The position numbers and the translations under genes were made by a program. 64,000 nt of DNA from Flavobacterium fryxellicola (lineage in GTDB: Bacteria; Bacteroidota; Bacteroidia; Flavobacteriales; Flavobacteriaceae): the NCBI RefSeq assembly GCF_900143245.1, contig NZ_FRDK01000001.1, forward strand, positions 124,001-188,000, in the 5' to 3' direction. The notes beneath the pieces are model-generated. The model searched no databases and was not told the DNA's origin. It was given only the letters and a program-made list of their open reading frames with translations. This document shows, one piece after another, positions 1-8,646 of the stretch; positions within the stretch are counted from its first letter, which is position 1; each line of letters opens with the position of its first letter.

Positions 1-271
1 CGGAAAGAGAATAACCTAAGGCTAAAAACCAACGCATCAAGACATCTCCCATTAAAAAACCATAAACCACCAAAGCGAGAACATTGCCTATGCCCATGGA
101 GACAATAAAATTCGTAGGTTTCTCCGTCAGTTTGGTCAATATTTTTGATAGAAAATTATCTTGCTTTTTTTCAATCTCAAGATATATTTTATTCGAAGAG
201 ACAAAGGCTATCTCCATTCCTGAAAAAAAAGCACTTAGTATTAGACAAAGTATGATAATACTAGCTTCCAT
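1..271 (-). CDS. CNNM/CorC-type (DUF21) transporter, N-terminal part
   Basis: The reverse strand encodes 90 residues from an ATG at 271 and runs off the window edge. The N-terminus is a hydrophobic helix followed by an FSGMEIAFVSSNK stretch, the usual start of DUF21 domains in CNNM/HlyC/CorC membrane proteins, which are linked to magnesium or cobalt efflux. A second hydrophobic segment follows near residue 58. It is the last visible gene of a minus-strand run with coaX and lptC, an order common in Flavobacteriaceae. The CBS and CorC C-terminal domains would lie outside the window, so the family call rests on the DUF21 start alone. Confidence 0.75.
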   Translation of the reverse strand, partial: MEASIIILCLILSAFFSGMEIAFVSSNKIYLEIEKKQDNFLSKILTKLTEKPTNFIVSMGIGNVLALVVYGFLMGDVLMRWFLALGYSLS

Positions 272-274
272 CAC

Positions 275-472
275 TTAGGAATTTTTGTTTCTATCTTCAA
301 ATTTTTTGGCAAATTTTCTTCTAAAGAAAAACATAAAGACGGCTAATCCTGCGATCATAAAACTCAACCACGGATTTCCCAATGCAGGATCGTTTACTTT
401 GGTAAAGCCATCGTAAATGAAATAAGCTCCAAAAACAAGATAAACGTATTGTGTGTATTTTAAGTAATTCAT
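275..472 (-). CDS. Small two-helix membrane protein
   Basis: A 65-residue protein with two hydrophobic segments (about residues 8-22 and 36-50) and a strongly basic C-terminal tail (RRKFAKKFEDRNKN). It sits 3 bp before the CNNM-type gene and about 10 bp after lptC on the same strand, so it is almost certainly cotranscribed with them. I do not recognise a named family. It is believable as a gene because it fills the gap exactly and has a normal flavobacterial composition. Confidence 0.75.
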   Translation of the reverse strand: MNYLKYTQYVYLVFGAYFIYDGFTKVNDPALGNPWLSFMIAGLAVFMFFFRRKFAKKFEDRNKNS

Positions 473-482
473 AGTGTTAAAA

Positions 483-1037
483 TTATTCGTTTGTTTCTAC
501 TTCGCCTGTTATTTTCTGAGAATTAATGACCTTGAAATCTTTACTGAAATCAATTCCTTGACCGTTTGAAACCCCTTTTGGATCGGTAAATTTAAATTTT
601 CTTTCGGTAAAAAACCATTCGTTTTTTTGATCAAAATACAACTGCTCTGTTTCTAGCATTTGACCTTGCTCTGTGAAAATTTTCACCTTGCCTTGTAAAT
701 CGATTATGTTAGTCCCTTTGAAAGAGATGGCATAATTTGATTTTATAAAGGTTTTTTTTTCTTTTTTATCGTATAGTGTCACATCAATCCCTTTTGGAAA
801 TTCGGTAAAAGGGAAATCAACACTTGCGTAATCAAGCATTTTGGAGCTCACAAGCACTGCGGTAATGCGACCGGAATCCGTGTACTTGAGATTGACCATA
901 TCTGCATCGCTGCTGGGTACAAATTCAGAAAAATTAATTTTTTGTACCTCTTTAAAATTACTTTCGCACCCCAAAAACAGTGTCACAGCAAAAACTGTGA
1001 CAATCCATTTGATAGTATATTTTTTAAATAAAGTCAT
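483..1037 (-). CDS. lptC: LptC, LPS-export periplasmic lipoprotein
   Basis: A 184-residue protein with a basic N-terminus, a hydrophobic helix and a lipobox-like FLGC ending at Cys24, so it is probably a lipoprotein. The body has alternating beta-strand character with phrases such as NIIDLQGKVKIFTEQGQMLETEQLYFD, typical of the LptA/LptC beta-jellyroll. LptC links the LptB2FG extractor to the periplasmic LptA bridge in lipopolysaccharide export. It lies 40 bp downstream of the outer membrane protein gene and close to the small membrane protein gene, so all probably form one transcript. The call rests on fold-like pattern, length and neighbourhood. Confidence 0.85.
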   Translation of the reverse strand: MTLFKKYTIKWIVTVFAVTLFLGCESNFKEVQKINFSEFVPSSDADMVNLKYTDSGRITAVLVSSKMLDYASVDFPFTEFPKGIDVTLYDKKEKKTFIKSNYAISFKGTNIIDLQGKVKIFTEQGQMLETEQLYFDQKNEWFFTERKFKFTDPKGVSNGQGIDFSKDFKVINSQKITGEVETNE

Positions 1038-1077
1038 ACGCTTAACTTACGAAGAAGTTGTAGTGGCAATTCCTATT

Positions 1078-2325
1078 TTAGTTGAATTTTCGCTTCACAA
1101 ACCATTGTTCGTTAAGAGAAAAACCAACACTTACGTTCGCATAGTTTTCTTCTACTAAGTTGGCAGCAGTAGTCCCTCTTTTTCCTAATTCAAGACCAAT
1201 ATTTACATTGGAGAATGTTCCCGTCAACGGCAATCCAACCCCAACTGTTACTGCCATATCTTGGATCGGTTCTGTATTAATAACCAAACCTGTCTTCTCA
1301 AATCTAAAACCACCTCGATAGGTAATTCTTTTGGTGTAGCTTGTAAATGAGTTATAATTAGGCAAATAATACCCTCCAATACTATATTTAGAGTGTTTTT
1401 CGTAGGTTACATTGTCAGGTGAATTATAATTATTACTTATGGAACCCGCTTCCTGAAAAGTATAACCAACTCCAATCAACCATTTTCTAGCTTCCCCAAA
1501 ACCTGCAGCGGCAGCATATTTACTTGGTATTTTTAAATTTCTCTCTGTTTTTACATCTTCCAAAATATCTACAATTGATAAATCAAAATTTGTGTTATAC
1601 AATGCTGTAGCAATATTTCTAGTGTTTTTAGCCTTCAGAGTGCTTTCCAGCGAGTAATTAAAACTACTGAAAAAAGATATTTTTTTATAAAATTTGGTTT
1701 GATACATTACTCCAGCATTAAAATTAACCCCAGATAAATCTACCGTATTTAATTCTCGTGTGCCTATTGCAATATCCGTTATGTATTCAAAATTATTAGT
1801 TTCAATTTTTCCAAAATTATAATTCACATCAGCACCTATGCTTAATCCCTTCATAATTTTATAACCCAGACCAATAAATGCTTTGTTCAAGCCTCCTTTG
1901 CCATTAAAACTTTGATTGTTTTCAGTAAGCGACCCTGCTGTTCTAATTTTATAACCAACAGAAGAGTAGGGTATCAATCCAAAACCTAAGCCAAATTTAC
2001 CAAGTGGCAAACCTACGGCCAAATAGTCTAAAGTGGTCCGACGTGCATTTGACGACTCCGTTTCGGTTTTTAATTTTGTAGTAGCTTGAGTACCGCCTAA
2101 AGAAAATGTTGTCAATTTCAAACTTGCGAAACTAGCAGGGTTTTGTAAGTTCATGTGAATACTATCTTGTTCAATAGCGATTCCACCCATAGATCGATTT
2201 TCTAATGTTCCTTTGAATCGCACATCACCTATTCCGTAAAAAGAGTATGGGGATGCTGTCCCCTCTTGAGCAAAAGATACTAATGATAAAAGCAAACAAG
2301 CGCTTACTATAATTTTTTTAATCAT
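1078..2325 (-). CDS. Outer membrane beta-barrel protein (transport-type)
   Basis: A 415-residue protein with a clear signal peptide (cleavage after about SFAQ, residue 20). It is rich in glycine, aromatic and alternating polar/hydrophobic stretches, as in outer membrane barrels. The early sequence (SPYSFYGIGDVRFKG, then NLQNPASFA) resembles FadL/PorV-like flavobacterial barrels that begin with an asparagine-proline-alanine motif. The start overlaps the end of coaX by 8 bp, indicating translational coupling. Substrate is unknown. Next to lptC it may have an envelope-biogenesis role, but that is inference from position. Confidence 0.75.
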   Translation of the reverse strand: MIKKIIVSACLLLSLVSFAQEGTASPYSFYGIGDVRFKGTLENRSMGGIAIEQDSIHMNLQNPASFASLKLTTFSLGGTQATTKLKTETESSNARRTTLDYLAVGLPLGKFGLGFGLIPYSSVGYKIRTAGSLTENNQSFNGKGGLNKAFIGLGYKIMKGLSIGADVNYNFGKIETNNFEYITDIAIGTRELNTVDLSGVNFNAGVMYQTKFYKKISFFSSFNYSLESTLKAKNTRNIATALYNTNFDLSIVDILEDVKTERNLKIPSKYAAAAGFGEARKWLIGVGYTFQEAGSISNNYNSPDNVTYEKHSKYSIGGYYLPNYNSFTSYTKRITYRGGFRFEKTGLVINTEPIQDMAVTVGVGLPLTGTFSNVNIGLELGKRGTTAANLVEENYANVSVGFSLNEQWFVKRKFN

Positions 2326-3052
2326 TTTTGATTTTATATTGAAATGTTTGGTTCAAACTTTCCATCAGAAAATTTGAATTGGCAAATATGGTATTTTTTA
2401 ATCGTTTGGCCAAAAAATCTGTGTCCCCACCCGTTAAAATTATTATAAAATTTGAATACCGTGTACTATATTCTGTTATGAAACCATCGATCTCATATAC
2501 TAATCCATTAACAACACCAGAATGAATAGAATTTGAGGTGGAGTTTCCTATTAGTTCTTTTGGACTTTCCAATGCTAATAGAGGTAATTTTGCAGTGTTA
2601 TTGTGCAATGATTCATACCGCAATCGCAATCCTGGCGTAATAGCTCCTCCCAAATAGTTGTTTTGGTCATCAATAAAATCATACGTAATGCAAGTTCCTG
2701 CATCAATAACTAGCCGGTTTTGATTTGGGAACTGAAAGACTGCTCCAGCAGCGAGAACCATTCGGTCTATTCCTAAAGTTTTGGGAGTACTATATTTATT
2801 TTGGAAAGGAAAAGGATCATCATTGGTCACAAAACTAATATTTAGAACCGAATCAAATGCTAAAAAAGACTGCTTTTCGACATCTCCTACGGAGGAAACA
2901 ACCAAATGGGCTACTTTTTGAAATTTTTTTAAAATATTTTTAATGTTTTTCTCGAGCTCTATTTTCGTAAAAACAAAAATCTCTAAAAGTATAGCACCCT
3001 CAAAGACAGCTGCTTTAATTCTGGTATTTCCCACATCGACAACTAAAATCAT
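2318..3052 (-). CDS. coaX: Type III pantothenate kinase
   Basis: A 244-residue cytoplasmic enzyme that phosphorylates pantothenate in the first step of coenzyme A synthesis. The ASKHA-fold marks are visible: DVGNTRIK at residues 6-13 (phosphate loop with catalytic Asp6), TLGIDRMVLAAGA, VIDAGTCITYDF and GGAITPGLRLR. Length fits CoaX (about 240-260). It is the first gene of the minus-strand run, and its 3' end overlaps the outer membrane protein gene by 8 bp. A weak TAnnTTCG-type -7 element lies at 3072-3079 on the minus strand. Confidence 0.95.
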   Translation of the reverse strand: MILVVDVGNTRIKAAVFEGAILLEIFVFTKIELEKNIKNILKKFQKVAHLVVSSVGDVEKQSFLAFDSVLNISFVTNDDPFPFQNKYSTPKTLGIDRMVLAAGAVFQFPNQNRLVIDAGTCITYDFIDDQNNYLGGAITPGLRLRYESLHNNTAKLPLLALESPKELIGNSTSNSIHSGVVNGLVYEIDGFITEYSTRYSNFIIILTGGDTDFLAKRLKNTIFANSNFLMESLNQTFQYKIKND

Positions 3053-3103
3053 AATTTGGTTTTTGATGTCGCGAAGGTACGAATTGATTTTTTTTAAAAA
3101 ATG

Positions 3104-3135
3104 TTTTGGATAAACTAAAAATCATTCTATATTTG
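3104..3135 (+). promoter_or_regulatory. Bacteroidota-type promoter of tRNA-Phe
   Basis: TTTTG at 3104-3108 is followed after exactly 19 bp by TATATTTG at 3128-3135, a perfect match to the primary-sigma consensus of Bacteroidota (TTTG, 19 bp, TAnnTTTG). Transcription would start near 3142, giving a leader of about 40 nt before the tRNA. The coaX transcript would start in the opposite direction from the same intergenic region. Confidence 0.85.
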
Positions 3136-3180
3136 CACCCGCAATGAGCAAGCATTACAGCTTTCGAAAAGCACAAATAA

Positions 3181-3253
3181 GGTACCTTAGCTCAGATGGT
3201 AGAGCAATGGACTGAAAATCCATGTGTCCCTGGTTCGATCCCTGGAGGTACCA
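3181..3253 (+). tRNA. tRNA-Phe (GAA)
   Basis: A 73-nt cloverleaf: acceptor GGTACCT pairs with AGGTACC plus discriminator A3253; the D-arm is GCTC/GAGC; the anticodon arm ATGGA-CTGAAAA-TCCAT carries anticodon GAA; the variable loop is GTGTC and the T-loop TTCGATC. The T-stem reads CCTGG on both sides, so it has a central U:U opposition flanked by four G-C pairs. CCA is not encoded, so it must be added after transcription. Confidence 0.97.
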
Positions 3254-3256
3254 CAA

Positions 3257-3284
3257 AACCCGAATAGAAATATTCGGGTTTTTT
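3257..3284 (+). terminator. Intrinsic terminator after tRNA-Phe
   Basis: A perfect 10-bp inverted repeat (AACCCGAATA / TATTCGGGTT) with a GAAA loop is followed directly by a T run. It begins four bases after the tRNA discriminator, so the tRNA is a single-gene transcript. Confidence 0.93.
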
Positions 3285-3459
3285 GTTTTAAAAATTTAAT
3301 GAAATCATTAAATGCGCCTGAAATAGTGCACAATATTTAACAAGTTTTACATTTCCGTTGGCGCATCTTTTACTGTAGTGAAAAAGCAGACAACTACCTG
3401 CAAATTGTAAAATACCTAACGAGCGCTCCATTTTATTTTTTGCCTCCTAAGAAAATACC

Positions 3460-3999
3460 TTACAATTTATTGAATTGGAACTTTTGCCCTCCTACTGATG
3501 CTTCATACATGAGCCCTCCTTTTTGCATGGTAAATACCATCACACCACCAGCATACTTTACATTAGTTGAAGCACCGGCCGTTACAGCTACCGCCGAAGC
3601 TTGGGCAGAAAACTCGAATTGGCTACCTTTAAACCGCTCCAAATCATTTTTTCCTTCAAAAAATATCACCTCTCGATAGGCTTGTCCACCGGCCTGAAAT
3701 CCAATGCTTACTTGCGAAAGTTTAGCCATACCTGCTATTTTTCCCCGTTCATAAACCACTCCGTTACCCGCTGCACCTCCAATACCAAATCCAGCTTTAC
3801 CCACATTAGGAAAAATTACATACCCATAAGCATCTTCAAAAAGACCCTTCATTAGTGCATCCGCCTTAACAAACTCAACCTTTGCCATCTTACTATCGGC
3901 GATGATTTTATTTTTCTTTGCTGTAGATTGCCCAAAAACGGGCGCTATACACAGCATAAAAACCATCATTACTACCCAAATACTATTTGAATTTTTCAT
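3460..3999 (-). CDS. SYLF-domain (Ysc84-like) secreted lipid-binding protein
   Basis: The start at 3999 gives 179 residues with a proper signal peptide (MKNSNSIWVVMMVFMLCIAPVFGQ); an in-frame upstream ATG at 4038 would put 13 extra residues in front of it and is less likely. The mature part has a lysine-rich start, then YVIFPNVGKAGFGIGGAAGNGVVYERG and QVSIGFQAGGQAYREVIFFEGKNDLERFKG, characteristic of the SYLF domain, a lipid-binding fold. The C-terminus ends in AQASAVAVTAGASTN...GGVMVFTMQKGGLMYEASVGGQKF, typical for the family. Periplasmic or outer membrane location is inferred from the signal peptide. It is monocistronic and has no obvious functional partner nearby. Confidence 0.88.
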   Translation of the reverse strand: MKNSNSIWVVMMVFMLCIAPVFGQSTAKKNKIIADSKMAKVEFVKADALMKGLFEDAYGYVIFPNVGKAGFGIGGAAGNGVVYERGKIAGMAKLSQVSIGFQAGGQAYREVIFFEGKNDLERFKGSQFEFSAQASAVAVTAGASTNVKYAGGVMVFTMQKGGLMYEASVGGQKFQFNKL

Positions 4000-4038
4000 C
4001 TCTCTAAATTTAAATATTGTTAAAAAATTGAACCACAC

Positions 4039-4602
4039 TACCTTATTATTGCTGCATAAGAAGCAAAATATGGCTATTCAAATATACCCTATTTTTTTAA
4101 AATAGATACTACAACCACTGATTATCAATTGTTTATTAAAAAAAACATAAAGAAAACCAAAGAAACCTTCATCCTCCTCGATTACAGCACGAAACATTTA
4201 AATAATTGGAATTCCCTTTTAAAAAGACTGTATCGCATTAAAGGGATTGAAGCACTTCGTTCTTACTTTTAATAAAAAAAGTTTTTGATACTTTACCAAT
4301 CACCTCCATAGCTTTCCTATATAATAAGGTTAAGAAAAACCAACGCATTGTTGTAAACTCCAACAATTTTTTTTAGAACAGCCAAAAACCACCAAAGATT
4401 TTCACTTACAAGACCTTGGTTCAAATAAAAACTACGCACTGTAGAAGGTATTCAAGAGACACTTTAAAACAGGCCACACTATTATCAAAACCACATCATT
4501 TTTTCAATAAAAATGCACCTTTCGTAAATTTAAAACGATATAATTATATAATTCTCTTTTATATTGTTGCAAGATTGCTATATTTATGCAAAATTTATAT
4601 AT
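4039..4602. other. AT-rich intergenic region without a recognised gene
   Basis: This 560-bp stretch separates the SYLF gene (minus) from the zinc-ribbon gene (plus). It is very AT-rich with many stop codons. The only plus-strand reading frame of note (4416-4649) has biased, non-protein-like composition and overlaps the next gene's start. I see no tRNA, repeat or strong promoter match. It presumably holds the divergent promoters of both neighbours. Confidence 0.6.
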
Positions 4603-5022
4603 ATGGAGATTTTAAGCTGTCCAAAATGCCAAAGCAACCACATCATTAAAAGCGGTGTAATTAACAGCAAACAAAGGTACTTATGTAAAAAATGTAATTA
4701 TTTTTTTACGGTTAATAAAATTGGAAAAAAGATAGATGATTACTACGTAACCAAAGCATTACAGCTCTACTTAGAAGGCCTAAGTTTTCGGGAAATAGAG
4801 CGAATAATCGGGGTTTCACATGTAACGGTGAGCAACTGGGTCAAATCGTATAATATCAAAAAGCCCTCTCACGCCAACTACCATCCCACCTACAAGATTT
4901 TTAGCCACTTAGAACTGGTGGAATATTTAAAAAACAAGGAATTACTATCTGGCGCAGGGATGATTATTACCGAACTTGGCGATAAGTTTATGCTCATTAA
5001 ATGGGAGCGATTTAAAGATTAA
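4603..5022 (+). CDS. Orphan IS1-type zinc-ribbon/HTH protein, possible regulator
   Basis: Starting at 4603 the protein has 139 residues. Residues 6-31 hold a zinc ribbon (CPKC at 6-9, CKKC at 28-31) like the InsA N-terminus of IS1 transposases. Residues 59-82 form a helix-turn-helix (LEGLSFREIERIIGVSHVTVSNWVKSY). The C-terminal 55 residues are unlike a transposase catalytic domain: no InsB-like DDE frame follows and I see no terminal repeats. An upstream TTG/ATG extension would add 13 unlikely residues. Position 100 bp before the porin gene of the organic acid uptake module suggests a domesticated DNA-binding regulator. That role is inference. Confidence 0.75.
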   Translation: MEILSCPKCQSNHIIKSGVINSKQRYLCKKCNYFFTVNKIGKKIDDYYVTKALQLYLEGLSFREIERIIGVSHVTVSNWVKSYNIKKPSHANYHPTYKIFSHLELVEYLKNKELLSGAGMIITELGDKFMLIKWERFKD

Positions 5023-5123
5023 CTATAGTACTTTACACAAAAATATATTGGACTTTTTTTCTAGAATTAAATAACTGAATTTGGCACTTTATTAACCAAC
5101 CATTTAATAACCAATTTCTATTT

Positions 5124-6503
5124 ATGAAAAAAATATTTTTTACAGCGACTTTATTTCTACTGTCGCTACAAGTTTTTTCTCAAGGCTCTACAGACTATGG
5201 TGCTGGACTGAAATTTAACTTGAACGAAGACGGTACCAAATTCATGCGCGTAATTGCATGGAACCAGATCTGGATGCGTTCCGCTCAGATGAATCCAGGA
5301 ACAATGATTGGCGGAGAAGCAACTTCCACCGCAACCGACATTGGCAACCGACGTTTACGCTTTCTAGCCTATGCGCAAGTTTCTAAACGATACATGATTT
5401 TGACTCATTTTGGTATTAACAATCAAACTTTTATCAACGGTGGCGCAGCAGGAACTTCCGGAACAGGAGGCTATGGCGCCGGTAAAAAACCGGGTTTATT
5501 CTTTCACGATGCGTGGAACGAATATGCAGTTGCATTACCAGAAAAAGATAAAAAATTCAGTATGTCGCTAGGTGCGGGATTGCATTACTACATGGGATTG
5601 TCTAGATTAACAATGGCTTCTACTTTGAACTTTCTTACCATAGACGCGCCTATATTTAACTGGCCTCTAATTGAAAATTCGGATCAATTTGCCAGACAAG
5701 TAGGTTTATTTGCAAAGGGAAAATATGGAAAACTAGAATATCGCTTGAGTTACAACAAACCTTATGCTACTAATCTAGTTCCTACAAATGTAACTAATGC
5801 AACTAATGCTGTAGCAGTGGATAATAGCGGTATGACGAAATGGTCTAAAGCCGGTTATTTTGAATATCAGTTTTTAGATCAAGAAGCTAATTTATTACCT
5901 TATAAAGTTGGAAGCTATTTAGGAACTAAAAAGGTATTCAACGTAGGTGCTGGTTTTTACACCGCTCCTGACGCCACAAAAACATCTGTTAATAGCGCAA
6001 TCACCAAGCATGATATTAAGCTTTTTTCTGCTGATATTTTTCTGGACTTGCCTGTTGGAAAAAAAGAAAACAAAATGGCTGTAACAGGTTATAGTGTGCT
6101 GTATGATTATGATTTTGGACCTAATTATTTGCGTAATGTTGGGATTATGAATATTGGATCAGTAGATCCTAATTTTACAGGAAATAGAGCAATAGCGGGA
6201 GCTGGAAATGCACAACCTACTATTGGATCTGGAAATATATGGTATACGCAAGCAGGTGTTCTATTACCAAATAATGAAGCGAAACCTAAAATTCGCATCC
6301 AGCCTTTTGGTGCTGTTACCTATAAAAACTTTGATGCTTTAGAACAATCAAGCACACAGTTTGATGTAGGATCTAACTTTTTCTTAGATGGACACCATGC
6401 CAAAATAACAGCACAATATTCAACAAGACCCGTTTATACCTCTTTAACAAATCGTTCGGGATCATTAGGAGACTTCGTAGTACAACTTCAAATTTATTTA
6501 TAA
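5124..6503 (+). CDS. Outer membrane porin of the organic-acid uptake module
   Basis: A 459-residue protein with a signal peptide ending near VFSQ (residue 19), followed by a sequence rich in Gly, Tyr and alternating strands. It ends VVQLQIYL, with a C-terminal hydrophobic/aromatic strand typical of barrels. It resembles Bacteroidota porins found next to sodium:solute symporters. It is followed after 16 bp by the DUF4212 gene and then the symporter, so it probably brings the symporter's substrate across the outer membrane. The substrate is not shown by the sequence; acetate or another short acid is inferred from the acs-type genes downstream. Confidence 0.85.
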   Translation: MKKIFFTATLFLLSLQVFSQGSTDYGAGLKFNLNEDGTKFMRVIAWNQIWMRSAQMNPGTMIGGEATSTATDIGNRRLRFLAYAQVSKRYMILTHFGINNQTFINGGAAGTSGTGGYGAGKKPGLFFHDAWNEYAVALPEKDKKFSMSLGAGLHYYMGLSRLTMASTLNFLTIDAPIFNWPLIENSDQFARQVGLFAKGKYGKLEYRLSYNKPYATNLVPTNVTNATNAVAVDNSGMTKWSKAGYFEYQFLDQEANLLPYKVGSYLGTKKVFNVGAGFYTAPDATKTSVNSAITKHDIKLFSADIFLDLPVGKKENKMAVTGYSVLYDYDFGPNYLRNVGIMNIGSVDPNFTGNRAIAGAGNAQPTIGSGNIWYTQAGVLLPNNEAKPKIRIQPFGAVTYKNFDALEQSSTQFDVGSNFFLDGHHAKITAQYSTRPVYTSLTNRSGSLGDFVVQLQIYL

Positions 6504-6519
6504 ACTAACTAAAAAAATT

Positions 6520-6780
6520 ATGAGCGATAAACAAGACAAAGCGACCGCATATTGGAAGGAAAACCTAAGATACCTTCTGATTTTATTAAGCATTTGGTTC
6601 GCGGTTTCTTACGGAGCCGGAATCCTTTTCAAAACTGCATTAGATTCTTTTAAGATAGCTGGTTTTCCACTAGGTTTTTGGTTTGCACAACAAGGTTCAA
6701 TTTATGTATTTGTCATACTGATATTTGTTTATGTTCGATTGATGAACAAATTAGACAAAAAATACGGCTTCGACGAATAA
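6520..6780 (+). CDS. DUF4212 small subunit of a sodium:solute symporter
   Basis: An 86-residue protein with an N-terminal AYWKENLRYLLILLSIWFAVSYGAGILF stretch, a second helix around residues 55-75 and a charged tail. This matches DUF4212, the small partner almost always encoded directly upstream of VC_2705-type symporters. It lies 28 bp before the symporter gene. Known family context implies it is an inner membrane accessory subunit; its exact function is not established. Confidence 0.92.
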   Translation: MSDKQDKATAYWKENLRYLLILLSIWFAVSYGAGILFKTALDSFKIAGFPLGFWFAQQGSIYVFVILIFVYVRLMNKLDKKYGFDE

Positions 6781-6808
6781 ACTCAAAACTATAAAAAAAT
6801 AAAACATC

Positions 6809-8560
6809 ATGGATTTACAAACTTGGACCTACATAATTGTTGGAATAACATTTGCTCTTTATATTGGAATTGCAATCAAGTCTCGCGCGGGATCAACTAA
6901 AGAATTTTATGTAGCTGGAGGAGAAATTTCTCCATTGGCAAACGGAATGGCAACAGCTGCCGACTGGATGAGTGCGGCATCTTTTATATCGATGGCGGGC
7001 ATCATTTCTTTTGATGGGTATGACGGCGCTGTTTATCTGATGGGCTGGACAGGTGGATATGTTCTGCTTGCCCTTTTACTAGCCCCATATCTGCGAAAAT
7101 TCGGGAAATTTACCGTTCCGGATTTCATTGGCGAAAGATACTATTCAAATTCAGCGCGAACCGTTGCCATAATATGTGCGCTGGTGGTTTCTTTCACCTA
7201 CGTGGCAGGACAAATGCGCGGAGTGGGATTAGTGTTTTCTAAATTTTTAGAAGTAGACATCAACACCGGTGTTATTATAGGAATGGTAATCGTATTGTTT
7301 TATGCCACTTTAGGTGGAATGAAAGGAATTACTTATACCCAAGTAGCACAGTACTGTGTGCTAATTTTCGCTTTCATGGTTCCAGCTATTTTTATTTCTA
7401 TCCAAATGACGGGAAATCCGATTCCTCAATTAGGTATGGGTGGTAAAGTATTAGGAACCGATACTTATTTAATAGACAAACTAAATGGACTTTCCACTGA
7501 TCTTGGGTTTTCAGTTTACACAGACGGAACGAAATCAATGATTGATGTATTTGCAATTACACTGGCCCTTATGGTGGGTACCGCAGGATTACCACACGTT
7601 ATTGTTCGTTTCTTTACCGTTAAAAGAGTAAAAGATGCCCGCAAATCAGCCGGATACGCGTTGGTTCTAATTGCGATCTTATACACTACCGCTCCTGCAA
7701 TTTCAGTTTTTGCAAAAACAAACCTGATTGAAACAGTAAACGGAAAAGACTACTCCTCAATGCCTGCTTGGTTTACCAAATGGGAGATTACAGGTCTATT
7801 AGCATTTGATGATAAAAATGGCGACGGGAAAATTCAGTATTACAATGATAACTCAAAAGACGCTGCATTTCTAGCAGCTGAAGCAGCTAAAGGAAATAAA
7901 GGAAGTGAATTGACTATTGATAAGGACATCATGGTGTTGGCTAATCCTGAAATCGCCAACTTACCGAACTGGGTTATTGCACTAGTAGCTGCCGGAGCGT
8001 TAGCTGCCGCACTATCTACTGCTGCTGGATTATTATTAGTGATTTCAGCTTCTGTATCTCATGATATCATCAAGAAAATGGTAAATCCAAACATTTCAGA
8101 GAAAGGCGAACTTTGGGCTGCTCGTGCAGCTGCCGCAGTTGCTGTAATCATCGCAGGATATTTCGGTATAAACCCTCCTGGCTTTGTCGCCGCAGTTGTC
8201 GCACTTGCCTTTGGACTGGCTGCTGCCTCATTATTCCCAGCAATCATTCTTGGTATTTTTGACAAAAAAATGAACAAAGAAGGTGCTGTAAGTGGTATGA
8301 TCGTAGGGTTACTATTAATGCTCTACTACATGTTAAAATTCAAATTTGGGATTTTTGACGGCGGGAAAGATGCGGTAGCCGGATTAAAAGAAAGCTGGTG
8401 GTTCGGAATCTCTCCGGAAGGTTTCGGAACGATCGCCATGGCCGTAAACTTTACTGTTGCTTTTATAGTGAAAAGTTTTACTCCTGTCCCACCACAAGAC
8501 GTCCAAGACATTGTTGAAAATATTAGAATCCCTTCTGGTGCTGGTGAAGCTACCCATTAG
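6809..8560 (+). CDS. Sodium:solute symporter, VC_2705/ActP-like
   Basis: A 583-residue polytopic inner membrane protein of the SSS (SLC5) family. Family marks include AGGEISPLANGMATAADWMSAASFISMAGI near residues 36-65, TYVAGQMRGVG, FYATLGGMKGITYTQVAQY and GTAGLPHVIVRFFTVKRVKDARKSAGYA. The insert with DKNGDGKIQYYNDNSKD (residues about 336-350) is a loop seen in this subfamily. It pairs with DUF4212 upstream. Acetate, propionate or a related acid is the likely substrate given the acyl-CoA synthetases downstream. Sodium coupling is inferred from family membership. Confidence 0.92.
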   Translation: MDLQTWTYIIVGITFALYIGIAIKSRAGSTKEFYVAGGEISPLANGMATAADWMSAASFISMAGIISFDGYDGAVYLMGWTGGYVLLALLLAPYLRKFGKFTVPDFIGERYYSNSARTVAIICALVVSFTYVAGQMRGVGLVFSKFLEVDINTGVIIGMVIVLFYATLGGMKGITYTQVAQYCVLIFAFMVPAIFISIQMTGNPIPQLGMGGKVLGTDTYLIDKLNGLSTDLGFSVYTDGTKSMIDVFAITLALMVGTAGLPHVIVRFFTVKRVKDARKSAGYALVLIAILYTTAPAISVFAKTNLIETVNGKDYSSMPAWFTKWEITGLLAFDDKNGDGKIQYYNDNSKDAAFLAAEAAKGNKGSELTIDKDIMVLANPEIANLPNWVIALVAAGALAAALSTAAGLLLVISASVSHDIIKKMVNPNISEKGELWAARAAAAVAVIIAGYFGINPPGFVAAVVALAFGLAAASLFPAIILGIFDKKMNKEGAVSGMIVGLLLMLYYMLKFKFGIFDGGKDAVAGLKESWWFGISPEGFGTIAMAVNFTVAFIVKSFTPVPPQDVQDIVENIRIPSGAGEATH

Positions 8561-8603
8561 AAAAGAAACAAATTCAAAGCAAGGCAAATTACTTTTTTAA
8601 TAC

Positions 8604-8640
8604 ACAATCTCTACATTTATTTGTAGAGATTGTTTATTTT
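8604..8640 (+). terminator. Intrinsic terminator or attenuator after the symporter gene
   Basis: A perfect 12-bp inverted repeat ACAATCTCTACA / TGTAGAGATTGT with a TTTATT loop is followed by TTATTTTC. The hairpin separates the porin-symporter genes from the kinase-synthetase genes 7 bp before the next ATG, so it could act as a partial terminator that lowers expression of the downstream genes. Confidence 0.7.
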
Positions 8641-8646
8641 CATTCC

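Noticed and set aside
841..1158. Plus-strand open frame of 105 residues over lptC and the outer membrane protein gene
   Set aside because: Antisense to two supported coding ends, with no independent signal.
4416..4649. Plus-strand open frame of 77 residues before the zinc-ribbon gene
   Set aside because: It overlaps the start of the zinc-ribbon gene in another frame and has low-complexity composition with no domain.
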